DNA of 64,000 nucleotides from Stenotrophomonas oahuensis (lineage in GTDB: Bacteria > Pseudomonadota > Gammaproteobacteria > Xanthomonadales > Xanthomonadaceae), in the NCBI RefSeq assembly GCF_031834595.1, contig NZ_CP115541.1, forward strand, positions 1,895,001 to 1,959,000, given 5' to 3'. Shown piece by piece: positions 8,070-16,261 of this stretch. The translations under genes were made by a program, and so were the position numbers. A model generated the notes under the pieces. That model ran no database searches, had not been told where the DNA came from, and saw only the letters and a list, made by a program, of their open reading frames with translations. Each line of letters begins with the position of its first letter. The stretch's first letter is position 1.

Positions 8070-8894
8070 ATGCCAATGGAAAAAGTACGATGGATCGTTC
8101 AATCCAATCTGGGCAGTCGGAGGGACATAGAGGCGATCGCCGATGCCTGCCAGAAGCTGGGACTGGAATGCCTCCAGGTTGCCGTCATCCCCTTCTCCGA
8201 TGCACTGCCTGAGGTACCGACCGACGCTCCCGCCGTCTTCTACGGGTCGGCAAATTTTGCCACCAACGTGCACCGTTCTGGTCGCTGGGTACCGGGGGTT
8301 TTCTTCGACGAGCAGGCGTTCCAGTTCACTCACACCCTTCAGCAGTACGGAGACGAGTGCCTCAATTCCGACGCCCGGGTGACCACCATGGCAGAGTTAG
8401 CAGCGCTTGATCTGGCCGACGACGTGCGCCTGTTTGTGCGTCCGGTGGCGGATCTGAAGGAGTTTGCCGGAACCGAGTTCAGCCTCGGCGAGTACCGGAG
8501 TTGGTATGCCCGTCTGGCCGGGGGCGACTTCGATCTGGGCCCCGATACACCAATCATCGCCGCCTCGATCAAGCCCATCGAACACGAATGGCGGCTGTTT
8601 CTGGTCCACGGCCGGGTGGTGGCCGGTAGTCACTACCGTAGTCATGGCGAGTTGCAGGTATCGCCAGAGATTCCGCCTGAGGTACGCGTCTACGCCGAGC
8701 AGATGGCGGCGGTCTGGAGTCCCTCGGCCGTGTTCGTTCTCGATGTGGCGCAATCGCAGGGACGCCTCTGCGTCATCGAGATCAACGGATTCAACAGCTC
8801 CGGCTTTTACGCCAGCAACATTCAGGACATCGTGGAGGCGGTCTCCGAAGTGGCGACACACCCCAAGCCATCCGACCCCCACTTCGTCGCGTGA
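8070..8894 (+). CDS. ATP-grasp domain protein (R2K clade type)
   Basis: Encodes 274 residues. The C-terminal half looks like an ATP-grasp catalytic core: IKPIEHEWRLFLVHGRVVAG, then AVFVLDVAQSQGRLCVIEIN and GFNSSGFY, with the Asp...Glu-x-Asn metal-binding pattern. Proteins of this compact type are annotated as R2K/DUF4343 ATP-grasp enzymes, thought to ligate amino acids to peptides or proteins. The substrate is unknown. The ATG at 8070 follows GGGAG at proper distance. It is a single gene followed at once by a SMAG unit. Confidence 0.7.
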   Translation: MPMEKVRWIVQSNLGSRRDIEAIADACQKLGLECLQVAVIPFSDALPEVPTDAPAVFYGSANFATNVHRSGRWVPGVFFDEQAFQFTHTLQQYGDECLNSDARVTTMAELAALDLADDVRLFVRPVADLKEFAGTEFSLGEYRSWYARLAGGDFDLGPDTPIIAASIKPIEHEWRLFLVHGRVVAGSHYRSHGELQVSPEIPPEVRVYAEQMAAVWSPSAVFVLDVAQSQGRLCVIEINGFNSSGFYASNIQDIVEAVSEVATHPKPSDPHFVA

Positions 8895-8905
8895 ATGCAA
8901 AATCG

Positions 8906-8993
8906 GTGGGGTCGGACGACAGGCGACCGCCGATAGCAACCATCGCTGCTGTAAGGCATGACCTTCGAACGAAGCAGCGCTCTTTCACCGCAG
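8906..8993 (+). repeat. Single SMAG repeat unit with GTGG head
   Basis: Variant head GTGGGGTCGGACGACAGGCG at 8906, then tail CATCGCTGCTGTAAGGCATG and GAACGAAGCAGCGCTCTTTC, nearly identical to the unit at 7141. It fills the whole gap between two convergent genes. Confidence 0.78.
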
Positions 8994-9515
8994 TTACTGC
9001 GCCACCGCGACGTACTTCTGCAGGACCTGTGTCACCTCCTCCTGCAGTTGGTGTGCTGAAACAATACCGTCCGAAATGAGATTGACTTTGTCTTCAAGAA
9101 TTAAAAGTTCAATCCAGAGATCCCGAGGCAGCCCCGTCGTCTCGCGGATGTCCATGGAGATCCAGATCGCTGTCAGGACACTTATCTCTCCTGCCGCGAG
9201 CCTAGAACACGTGTCGGACAGCAGCCATCGTCCTGCTTGCTGCCAGTCAGCCTGGCTTGCGCCGATCTTGAGTGCATCCATCACCGTGTACTTGTCGTGG
9301 GCAGTGGCGATCTCGATGATCTCGATGGGCGGTGCATCCAAAGCCGCGATCACGTCGTACGCCCATGCGTTTGCGTCGTCGGACGTCAAGATCGCCAAGG
9401 TAATTCCTGCCCAGAAGTATGCGCAGACGGAGGCGCGGTGTGCCTCGGCAGGAAGCACCCACGTTGAGCGACCTGAATTCAACAACCCCAAGGTTCGATG
9501 ATCAGAGGCGGTCAA
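8994..9515 (-). CDS. Hypothetical protein (TTG start, coupled to membrane protein)
   Basis: About 173 residues, no family recognised. Predicted mostly alpha-helical, with acidic and hydrophobic stretches (AIWISMDIRETTGLPRDLWIELLILEDKVNLI). No ATG exists near the N-terminus; the likely start is TTG at 9515, which overlaps the end of the upstream membrane-protein gene by 14 bases, suggesting translational coupling. The stop directly borders a SMAG tail. Part of the lower-GC accessory patch. The two overlapping genes could be a toxin/immunity or transporter accessory pair, but that is speculation. Confidence 0.5.
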   Translation of the reverse strand: MTASDHRTLGLLNSGRSTWVLPAEAHRASVCAYFWAGITLAILTSDDANAWAYDVIAALDAPPIEIIEIATAHDKYTVMDALKIGASQADWQQAGRWLLSDTCSRLAAGEISVLTAIWISMDIRETTGLPRDLWIELLILEDKVNLISDGIVSAHQLQEEVTQVLQKYVAVAQ

Positions 9516-9951
9516 TGGAGTTCACCAGAATCTCAGCAGGCCACTGCGACATGTGCCCGCAACCACCCCACCCAGGCGAAGGTGCTCGCAGTGCGCCCAA
9601 TACTTGAACGCGGTGGCCATTGAATCGCTGCCATGATGCAAACAGTAGAAGTGCTGCAACAAGACGGATGAGCGTGTGCACGCGCAGGGCGCCCAGACAA
9701 GTCAGCGACAACAGCAGAACGGCCAGTCCCGCCCAGCCTGCGCTGACCGCACCGGTAGTGAGCGGATACTCCAGCCCCTTGGTCGCCTCATCTGCGAACA
9801 TGAAAAGTGCCAATCCGATGGGCATTACCCCGTGACCCGCAATAAGAAATGAGATCGAGTAGCTGACCGCCAGAACGAGGCAGGTGACGGCGGCCATCAC
9901 GCGCGGCGGTTGAGACGTGGTCGCTGCGGTGGCGTTCAAGCGATGCTCCAT
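9502..9951 (-). CDS. Small integral membrane protein of unknown function
   Basis: Encodes 149 residues from ATG 9951. Four hydrophobic segments are visible: VMAAVTCLVLAVSYSISFL, GVMPIGLALFMF, AGWAGLAVLLLSLTCLGAL and LIRLVAALLLFASW. The C-terminus is polar. No family is recognised. It overlaps the next gene on the same strand by 14 bases, so the two are probably made together. A short perfect SMAG hairpin lies 70 bases upstream. Confidence 0.55.
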   Translation of the reverse strand: MEHRLNATAATTSQPPRVMAAVTCLVLAVSYSISFLIAGHGVMPIGLALFMFADEATKGLEYPLTTGAVSAGWAGLAVLLLSLTCLGALRVHTLIRLVAALLLFASWQRFNGHRVQVLGALRAPSPGWGGCGHMSQWPAEILVNSIDRL

Positions 9952-10018
9952 GCCGAATTGAGCTTGAATCCTACGGAGCCTCGCATTTGAAGTGCAAGAG
10001 GGCAGCCATACGAACACC

Positions 10019-10047
10019 GGTAGGGTCGACTGACGTTCGACCCTACC
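10019..10047. repeat. Minimal SMAG hairpin
   Basis: GGTAGGGTCGA (10019-10029) and TCGACCCTACC (10037-10047) form a perfect 11-bp stem with a 7-base loop. It has GTAG heads at both ends and none of the long tail seen in the other units. Confidence 0.8.
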
Positions 10048-10123
10048 GGAGCGTGTCGCGCAACTGGCGTCAGTATGCCGGTGTGGGATCAAGGGCGAAT
10101 ACGCGTATTCGTAGGCGGTCATC

Positions 10124-10567
10124 TCAGCGACGGGTCAGCTTGGCCTCATCTGCAGCACGTTTCAAATCGTTGTAGCGGCTGGCCGGAAGTACCCCCATCA
10201 GCGGGGAAGGCTTCAGCATTCCCAGTTCGCCCGGAGCGTTCATGAAGGCGCTGAGCGTATAGGGCAGTACCACCAGGTTTTTGAGGTCAAAGCGCGTAGG
10301 CACTCGAAGACCCGCCACCCTGAGCTCCGACTCCTTTTCGATCAGAAAGCAGCCTCGAGGAATCGGTTTCGGGCGTTGTGATGTTCCATACGCAACTCGC
10401 AGCCGGGCGGGCTCGCTGTCGTCCATTACCGAGATGACCAACGCAGGCCGTTCCTTGAGTGTGGGGTCCTTGGGGTCGTAGTTGGGAAAGTGGCACCACA
10501 AGATGTCACCAGGGTTCGGAGCGGGTGTCCACGCTGAGCTCTCCACCTCCCGATCCGAACCCGTCAC
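10124..10567 (-). CDS. PemK/MazF-like toxin
   Basis: Encodes 147 residues. The N-terminal GDILWCHFPN and KERPALVISV match the G-D-I-x-W...RPxLV start of MazF/PemK/ChpB endoribonucleases, which cut mRNA. The start is GTG at 10567, overlapping the antitoxin stop as GTGA. The family's usual length is 110-120, so this copy is somewhat long, with extra residues at both ends. The order antitoxin-toxin and the overlap are typical of type II toxin-antitoxin operons. Confidence 0.75.
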   Translation of the reverse strand: MTGSDREVESSAWTPAPNPGDILWCHFPNYDPKDPTLKERPALVISVMDDSEPARLRVAYGTSQRPKPIPRGCFLIEKESELRVAGLRVPTRFDLKNLVVLPYTLSAFMNAPGELGMLKPSPLMGVLPASRYNDLKRAADEAKLTRR

Positions 10568-10836
10568 AGTCCGTCAATCAACGACCGGGTCGGCTTGTAC
10601 CCAACCTCATGTGCCTCAAACCGCTCGCGGATGGCTTGCAGCGCCGCTGGCGACAGGTCGGGGGTGGGGGCCGGCATGCTTGGCATTACCTGCTCTCGCA
10701 GCTTGGCCAAGGCGTAATTGATCAACTGGGTTTCGTTGAAGCCCAGGATCTCGGCCATCGCCTTCACCGAACTACGGGTCACCGTGTTGGGGGTGTCCTT
10801 GTCCTTGAACTTCATCAGCAGCGTCTGGGATGACAT
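10564..10836 (-). CDS. Antitoxin partner of the MazF-like toxin
   Basis: Encodes 90 residues from ATG 10836 (MSSQTLLMKFKDKDTP). The basic N-terminal half and helical stretch (SSVKAMAEILGFNETQLINY) would fit a ribbon-helix-helix-like DNA-binding antitoxin, but no specific family was recognised; the assignment rests on position directly upstream of the toxin with a 4-base GTGA overlap. The C-terminal part (PDLSPAALQAIRERFEAHEVG) would be the toxin-binding tail. An AT-rich inverted repeat lies just upstream of the ATG. Confidence 0.65.
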   Translation of the reverse strand: MSSQTLLMKFKDKDTPNTVTRSSVKAMAEILGFNETQLINYALAKLREQVMPSMPAPTPDLSPAALQAIRERFEAHEVGYKPTRSLIDGL

Positions 10837-10847
10837 GACGGCACCTG

Positions 10848-10862
10848 TATATGAATTATATA
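10848..10862. promoter_or_regulatory. AT-rich inverted repeat, candidate toxin-antitoxin operator
   Basis: TATAT-GAATT-ATATA lies 12 bases upstream of the antitoxin ATG (on the minus strand) in an otherwise GC-rich region. It probably overlaps the promoter -10 region and would suit autoregulation by the antitoxin. Confidence 0.45.
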
Positions 10863-10944
10863 TATGGTCCCGCCGGAGCCCAGGAGTGTCAAGCATTCCC
10901 GTCGGAATCGGCCCCTGTCGTCTTTCCCCCTTGCACCCCCAAAC

Positions 10945-10979
10945 CTAACACTGTTAGATTCGCGCCTAACAACGTTAGG
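10945..10979. promoter_or_regulatory. Two palindromic TetR operator sites
   Basis: CTAACACTGTTAG (10945-10957) and CCTAACAACGTTAGG (10965-10979) share the half-site CTAAC/GTTAG. Their centres are 21 bp apart, two helical turns, so two dimers could bind one face. They lie 14-48 bases upstream of the TetR ATG and would control the regulator and the efflux genes together. Confidence 0.65.
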
Positions 10980-10992
10980 TAGCCTCCCCTCC

Positions 10993-11625
10993 ATGCGTCA
11001 GGCCATCGCCCGCGACAACATTGTGGACGCCGCCTTCAGGCTTCTCGACGAAGCCGGCATGGAGGGCGTCACCCTGCGCAAGGTGGCCTGTTCGCTGGGC
11101 ATCCGCGCGCCTTCGCTGTACTGGCACTTCAAGAGCAAGCAGGCGCTGGTGGATGCCATGGCCGACGCGATGATTGTCGACGTGGCCCGGCACATCCCTG
11201 AAGGCCAGCCCTGGCGGCAGACCCTGCTGCAGATCGCGCGCGAGTTCCGGGTGGCGTTCAAAGCCCGGCGTGATGGCGCGCGGGTGTATGCCGGCACCTT
11301 CATCGCCACCGAAAACGTACTGCGGGTGGGCGAGGCCAGCATTGTTGCGCTGACCAACGCCGGCGCGCCGGCCAGCTTCGCCGCCACCGCCGCGATGGAC
11401 CTCGTGTATTACACGATGGGTTTCGTGATTGAAGAACAGTCGTGGCCAGGCGACGGCAGCATGGAAGCGCTGGGTGAGGCCTTCATGGCCCTGGCCGAAC
11501 AGCGTTTCCCGCACTGCTGGCAGGCCCGCGAGGTCTGGCGTGAAGTCGACTTCGATACCCGTTTTGAACAAGGCGTGGGGCTGATGCTGGACGGCATCGA
11601 ACAGCGCCTCGCCCGCACCTCCTGA
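10993..11625 (+). CDS. TetR family repressor of the RND efflux operon
   Basis: Encodes 210 residues from ATG 10993. The N-terminal helix-turn-helix is typical: IVDAAFRLLDEAGMEGVTLR, then LGIRAPSLYWHFKSKQALVD. The C-terminal part resembles the tetracycline-repressor-type ligand domain (YYTMGFVIEEQ region). It is the first gene of a three-gene unit with an RND periplasmic adaptor and RND pump (41-base gap to the next gene), so it probably senses a pump substrate. Two palindromes just upstream are the likely operators. An in-frame start at 10864 would cover the operators and is rejected. Confidence 0.9.
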   Translation: MRQAIARDNIVDAAFRLLDEAGMEGVTLRKVACSLGIRAPSLYWHFKSKQALVDAMADAMIVDVARHIPEGQPWRQTLLQIAREFRVAFKARRDGARVYAGTFIATENVLRVGEASIVALTNAGAPASFAATAAMDLVYYTMGFVIEEQSWPGDGSMEALGEAFMALAEQRFPHCWQAREVWREVDFDTRFEQGVGLMLDGIEQRLARTS

Positions 11626-11666
11626 ATCCTTTCCCCTTACCGCTGCTCCGACACGGAAGCTCATCC

Positions 11667-12770
11667 ATGCGTTCGCTCTTACTTCGCTCCTCCCTGCTGG
11701 TGCTTTCCCTGGCCGTACTGACCGCCTGCGGCGGCAAGGACGATGCCGAGGCCGATGCGTCCACCACTTCGGCGCTGCCGGTATCGGTGGCCGCTGCACA
11801 GACGCAGGTGATGCCGCGCACGGTGCTGGTGTCCGGGCCGGTCAGCGCCTTCGAGGAAATGCAGCTGGGCGTGGAGATCAGCGGCCAGCGCGTCACCGCC
11901 CTCAACGTGGACGTCGGCCAGTACGTCAAGAAGGGGCAGATCCTTCTGCAGCTGGACCATCGCACTCTGGACAGCGAGCTGGCCCAGGCCGAAGCCTCGC
12001 TGCGCCAGGCGCAGGCCTCGCAGGAGCTGGCCCGCCTGAACTACCAACGCAGCGAAAAGCTGGCGGCGGAAAAGCTGATCAGCGAAAGCAGCCTGGATGA
12101 GCTGCGGGCCAATCGTCTCAACGCGGAGGCGCAGACCGCCACCGCCCGCGCCTCGCGTGACTCGGCACAGCTGCGCCGCGATTTCGCCGACCTGCGCGCC
12201 CCGGCCGATGGCTTGATCTCCAAGCGGCTGGTCCAGCCGGGCCAGGTCGTGTCGGCCGGTACCGAACTGCTGCGCCTGATCCGCGATGGTCGCCTGGAGT
12301 GGCGCGCTGAGCTGCCCGAAGACCAGCTGACTGGCGTGGCCGTGGGTAACCCGGTGCAGCTGCCGTACGCCGGCCAGACCATCACCGGTCGCATCCGCGC
12401 CGTAACCCCGGGCGTGGATGCGCAGACCCGTACCGGCACTGTGTACGCCGATCTGCCCGAACCGGGCACGCTGAAGCAGGGCGTGTACGTGGAAGGCCGC
12501 ATCGTCACCGGCGACGGTGAAGTGCTCACCATTCCCACTGCCGCCATCGTGCAGCGCGACGGCCACAGCTATGTGTTCAGCGTCAGCGACAAGCAGCAGG
12601 CCACTCGTCACCGCGTGCGCACCGGCCAAGCGCTGCAGGGTCGCACCGCGATCCTGGAAGGCCTGAAAGCCGGCGACAAGGTGGTGGTGGAGGGCGCAGG
12701 CTTCCTGGGTGAAGGCGACCGCGTGCGCGTGGTCGATGCCAGCGCCGCCAAGAAGGCGGCCGCGCAATGA
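11667..12770 (+). CDS. RND efflux periplasmic adaptor (membrane fusion) lipoprotein
   Basis: Encodes 367 residues. A lipoprotein signal (SLLVLSLAVLTACGG) with lipobox LTAC anchors it in the inner membrane. The body has the HlyD/MFP layout: barrel-sandwich half (VGQYVKKGQILLQLDHRTLD), a coiled-coil hairpin of about 60 residues (AQAEASLRQAQASQELARLN...), the returning lipoyl half (DFADLRAPADGLISKRLVQPGQVVSAGT) and a beta-barrel domain. It links the RND pump to an outer membrane channel. The stop overlaps the pump start by 4 bases (ATGA). No outer-membrane factor gene follows, so a TolC encoded elsewhere must complete the system. Confidence 0.93.
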   Translation: MRSLLLRSSLLVLSLAVLTACGGKDDAEADASTTSALPVSVAAAQTQVMPRTVLVSGPVSAFEEMQLGVEISGQRVTALNVDVGQYVKKGQILLQLDHRTLDSELAQAEASLRQAQASQELARLNYQRSEKLAAEKLISESSLDELRANRLNAEAQTATARASRDSAQLRRDFADLRAPADGLISKRLVQPGQVVSAGTELLRLIRDGRLEWRAELPEDQLTGVAVGNPVQLPYAGQTITGRIRAVTPGVDAQTRTGTVYADLPEPGTLKQGVYVEGRIVTGDGEVLTIPTAAIVQRDGHSYVFSVSDKQQATRHRVRTGQALQGRTAILEGLKAGDKVVVEGAGFLGEGDRVRVVDASAAKKAAAQ

Positions 12771-15700
12771 ACTTCTCCGCCTGGGCGATCAAGCGCCCGT
12801 TACCCGCCCTGCTGATCTTCTTCGTGCTCTGCGTGGCCGGCCTGTGGGGTTTCCACCAGCTGCCGGTGGCGCGCTTCCCGGACATCGCCTTCCCGATGAC
12901 CACGGTTACCGTGACCCAGCCGGGCGCTTCGCCCAGCCAGTTGGAAGCGGAAGTCACCCGAAAGGTGGAGGACTCCGTCGCCACGGTGAACAACGTCAAG
13001 CGCGTGATCTCCTCGGTCAGCGAGGGCGTCAGCACCACCACGATCGAGTTCCAGCTGGAAGCCGATCTGGCCACCGCGCTGGACGACACCCGTGATGCGG
13101 TCACCCGCATCCGCACGGATCTGCCGCAGGACATCCAGGAACCGGTGATCTCCAAGGTCGACATCGGCGGCTCGCTGATGACCTACGCCCTGGTCGCCCC
13201 GCACATGACCCCGGACGAGGCCAGCTGGTTCGTCGACCGCGACATCTCCCGCGCCATGTATGGCGTGCCCGGCGTGGCCCGGGTCACCCGGGTGGGCGGC
13301 GTGCAGCGCCAGATACGGGTGGACCTGGACCCGAACGCGTTGATTGCAATGGGCATCACCGCCGGTGATGTCTCGCAGCAGCTGGCGCGCATCCAGGTCG
13401 AGCGCGCCGGCGGCAAGGCTGAAATCGAAGGTGCGCAGCAGACCATCCGTACGTTGGGAACGGTGGGCGATGCGCAGGCACTGCGCGACTATTCCATTGC
13501 CTTGCCGGACGGCCGCTCGGTGCGGCTGTCCACGTTGGCCAAGGTCACCGACGCCGCCGCCGACCCAACCGAAGCGGCGCTGCTCGACGGTAAGGCCGTG
13601 GTGGCATTCTCGATGTCGCGTACGCGTGGCTCCAGCGAAGTAAAGGTGGAAGCCGGCGTGCATGAAGCGCTGGACAGGATCAAGGCCGAACACCCGGGCA
13701 TCGACTTCAAGCTGGTTACCACCGCCATCGACGAAACGCATCGCTCCTACGATTCGTCGATGACCATGCTGTACGAGGGCGCGTTGCTGGCGCTGCTGGT
13801 GGTGTGGCTGTTCCTGCGTGACTGGCGTGCGACCTGGGTGTCGGCGCTGGCGCTGCCGCTGTCGATCATCCCCACGTTCGCGGTGATGTACTTCTTCGGC
13901 TTCACCCTGAACATGATCACGCTGCTGGCGTTGTCGGTGGTGGTCGGCATCCTGGTCGACGATGCGATCGTGGAGATCGAGAACATCGTGCGCCACCTGC
14001 GCATGGGCAAGCCCCCGCTGGAAGCCGCGCGTGAGGCCGCCGGCGAGATCGGCAACGCGGTCATCGCGACCTCGCTCACCCTGGCCGCGGTGTTCATCCC
14101 GGTGGCGTTCATGCCCGGCATCGCCGGCAAGTTCTTCCGCGAGTTCGGCTGGACCGCCGCCACGGCGGTGCTGTTCTCGCTGCTGGTCGCACGTCTGCTC
14201 ACGCCGATGATGGCGGCCTACCTGCTCAAGCCGCACGGCGAGGAGAAGCCCGAGTCGAAACTGATGACCTGGTACCTGGGCTGGGTCGACGCGGCGTTGC
14301 GCCACCGGGGCCGCACCCTGTGGCTGGCGACCGGTCTGTTCGTGGCCTCGCTGGCGCTGGTGCCGCTGATTCCGGCGACCTTCATCCCGCAGTCAGACCT
14401 GGGCCGCAGCAACCTCAGTCTGGAGCTGCCGCCGGGTACGCGCCTGCAGGAAACCGTGGCGGTGGCCGAACAGGCGCGCGCGCTGCTCAAGGACATCCCG
14501 GAGCTGAAACAGGTGTACACCGCCGTCGGCAGCGTGCTCGACCTGGGCGATCCCAGCGCCACCGGCGTCGGCGAGCCGCGCAAAGCGACGCTGGTGCTGG
14601 ACTGGGGTGTCGCCGATGACCGCGACCGCGATCAGCGCGTGCTCGAACGCGAAGCGCGCAAGCGCCTGGCCGACCTGCCCGGCGTACGGGTGAGCTATGT
14701 CAGCTCCGAACCGGGGAACCTGCTGCAGCTGGTGCTGTCCGGTGACGACCCGCAGCGCCTGCAGGACGCTTCCACCGCGCTGGAACGCGACCTGCGCGGC
14801 ATCCAGGGGCTGGGCAGCGTGACCTCCACGGCTTCGCTGCTGCGTCCGGAAATCCAGATCGTGCCGAACCCGGCGCGTGCCGCGGATCTGGGCGTGGCTA
14901 CCGCCGATATTGCCGAGGCGGCGCGCATCGCCACCGCCGGTGACTACGAACAGCGCCTCGCCAAGCTCAACCTGCCCGACCGTCAGGTGCCGATCCGCGT
15001 TGGTTTCGCCGAAGCCGACCTGGCCAACCCGTCGCTGGTGCACCAGCTGCGTGTGCCCGGTCGTGACGGCCCGGTGCCGCTGGCCGCGGTGGCCGACATC
15101 CAGCCGGGCAGCGGCCCGTCGCAGATCTCGCGCTATCAGCGCCAGCGCAACGTCACCCTCACCGCCGAGCTCAACGGTCGCCCGCTGGGTGAAGTGATGA
15201 CCGAGGTTCAGGCGCTACCGACGGTGAAGAAGTTGCCGCCGGGCGTGACCTTCCTCAACACCGGTGACGCTGAAGTATTCGTGGAGCTGTTCATCGGATT
15301 TTTGCTGGCGATGGCGGCAGGCTTGATCTGCATCTACATGGTGCTGTTGCTGCTTTTCAATCACGCCTTGATGCCTGTCACCATTCTGGCCGCGGTGCCG
15401 CTGTGTGCCGGCGGTGCATTCGGTGCGCTGCTGATCACCCAGAACATGCTTTCACTACCGGCGCTGATCGGCCTGCTGATGCTGATCGGCATCGCCACCA
15501 AGAACTCCATTCTTCTGGTGGACTACGCGGTGATGGCCGAGGACGAGCAGGGCATGAGCCAGCACGACGCGCTGATCGATGCCTGCCGCAAGCGCGCGCA
15601 GCCGATCATCATGACCACGCTGGCGATGGGTGCCGGCATGATGCCGATCGCGCTGGGCTTTGCTGGTGATTCCAGCTTCCGCGCGCCGATGGCCATTGCG

Positions 15701-15847
15701 GTCATCGGCGGCCTGATCACCTCCACGCTGCTCAGCCTGATCGTGATTCCGGCGGCCTTCACCGTGGTCGATGACGTCGGCGAGTGGCTGTCGCGGAAGT
15801 TCCGCCACCGCTCCTCGCATCATTCGCACGCTGCCGGCGGTCCTTGA
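12767..15847 (+). CDS. RND multidrug efflux transporter, inner membrane pump
   Basis: Encodes 1026 residues, the normal length of hydrophobe/amphiphile RND pumps (AcrB/MdtB-like). The N-terminal TM1 region (AIKRPLPALLIFFVLCVAGLW) leads into a long periplasmic loop. The proton-relay Asp pair sits at residues 398-399 (VGILVDDAIVEIEN) and the matching Lys at about 912 (GIATKNSILLVDY). Duplicated halves are visible. It is translationally coupled to the adaptor and controlled by the TetR gene upstream. Substrates cannot be told from sequence. Several Sme pumps of S. maltophilia share this layout; I do not assign one. Confidence 0.93.
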   Translation: MNFSAWAIKRPLPALLIFFVLCVAGLWGFHQLPVARFPDIAFPMTTVTVTQPGASPSQLEAEVTRKVEDSVATVNNVKRVISSVSEGVSTTTIEFQLEADLATALDDTRDAVTRIRTDLPQDIQEPVISKVDIGGSLMTYALVAPHMTPDEASWFVDRDISRAMYGVPGVARVTRVGGVQRQIRVDLDPNALIAMGITAGDVSQQLARIQVERAGGKAEIEGAQQTIRTLGTVGDAQALRDYSIALPDGRSVRLSTLAKVTDAAADPTEAALLDGKAVVAFSMSRTRGSSEVKVEAGVHEALDRIKAEHPGIDFKLVTTAIDETHRSYDSSMTMLYEGALLALLVVWLFLRDWRATWVSALALPLSIIPTFAVMYFFGFTLNMITLLALSVVVGILVDDAIVEIENIVRHLRMGKPPLEAAREAAGEIGNAVIATSLTLAAVFIPVAFMPGIAGKFFREFGWTAATAVLFSLLVARLLTPMMAAYLLKPHGEEKPESKLMTWYLGWVDAALRHRGRTLWLATGLFVASLALVPLIPATFIPQSDLGRSNLSLELPPGTRLQETVAVAEQARALLKDIPELKQVYTAVGSVLDLGDPSATGVGEPRKATLVLDWGVADDRDRDQRVLEREARKRLADLPGVRVSYVSSEPGNLLQLVLSGDDPQRLQDASTALERDLRGIQGLGSVTSTASLLRPEIQIVPNPARAADLGVATADIAEAARIATAGDYEQRLAKLNLPDRQVPIRVGFAEADLANPSLVHQLRVPGRDGPVPLAAVADIQPGSGPSQISRYQRQRNVTLTAELNGRPLGEVMTEVQALPTVKKLPPGVTFLNTGDAEVFVELFIGFLLAMAAGLICIYMVLLLLFNHALMPVTILAAVPLCAGGAFGALLITQNMLSLPALIGLLMLIGIATKNSILLVDYAVMAEDEQGMSQHDALIDACRKRAQPIIMTTLAMGAGMMPIALGFAGDSSFRAPMAIAVIGGLITSTLLSLIVIPAAFTVVDDVGEWLSRKFRHRSSHHSHAAGGP

Positions 15848-15940
15848 CCGCCGATGGGGATGTGCGCGATTGCGGCGTTACGTGGGCTACGTGGGGGATG
15901 GCTGGCATCTGCGGAATGTGGGGTTCCCTGGATGTGTGGG

Positions 15941-16082
15941 GTAGGGTCGGTCGATAGACGACCGCCGACCTTGCCTATCAGTGCATTGACGCATGACCTC
16001 GGCCGGAGACGCTGCTACGGCGATGGTCATGCGTCACCGTAATGATCACCGCTATCGGCGGTCGTCTATCGACCGACCTACC
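15941..16082. repeat. SMAG repeat pair, long inverted arms
   Basis: The left unit starts GTAGGGTCGGTCGATAGACG at 15941 and the right unit ends with the reverse complement at 16082; the two arms are nearly perfect inverses over about 28 bases. GACGCATGACC and GGTCATGCGTC blocks face each other inside. It lies after the RND pump gene. Confidence 0.85.
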
Positions 16083-16085
16083 AAA

Positions 16086-16148
16086 GCAAACGCCACAACA
16101 AGCGCCACAGCAGACGCCATAGCAACCGCCACAGCAGCCGCCACCGCT
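16086..16148 (+). repeat. Degenerate 12-base tandem repeat
   Basis: Five copies of a 12-base unit close to A(A/G)CGCCACAGC run directly after the SMAG pair (for example AAGCGCCACAGC, AGACGCCATAGC, AACCGCCACAGC). No gene covers it. With the SMAG pair, this tract and the Pho-like box it accounts for the gap 15848-16261. Confidence 0.6.
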
Positions 16149-16195
16149 GTGACGCAGTCCACACTGCGCCCCGGCCTGCGCAAACCGTTAACAGA

Positions 16196-16213
16196 ATGTC
16201 ATGTGGAGGTCAC
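16196..16213 (+). promoter_or_regulatory. Candidate Pho box upstream of TonB receptor-phospholipase operon
   Basis: ATGTCAT-GTGG-AGGTCAC is a pair of 7-base direct repeats spaced by 4 bases, the PhoB-binding layout (consensus CTGTCAT, 4 bases, CTGTCAT), with 6 and 5 of 7 positions matched. It is 48 bases upstream of the receptor ATG. Phospholipase C genes are known members of phosphate-starvation regulons. Confidence 0.5.
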
Positions 16214-16261
16214 CCACGCTCCAGATACTCCGGCGCGTCTTCCATCCCCCACTGAGACCCC

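Noticed and set aside
16086..16148. Possible CRISPR-like array
   Set aside because: 12-base degenerate units without unique spacers; simple tandem repeat.
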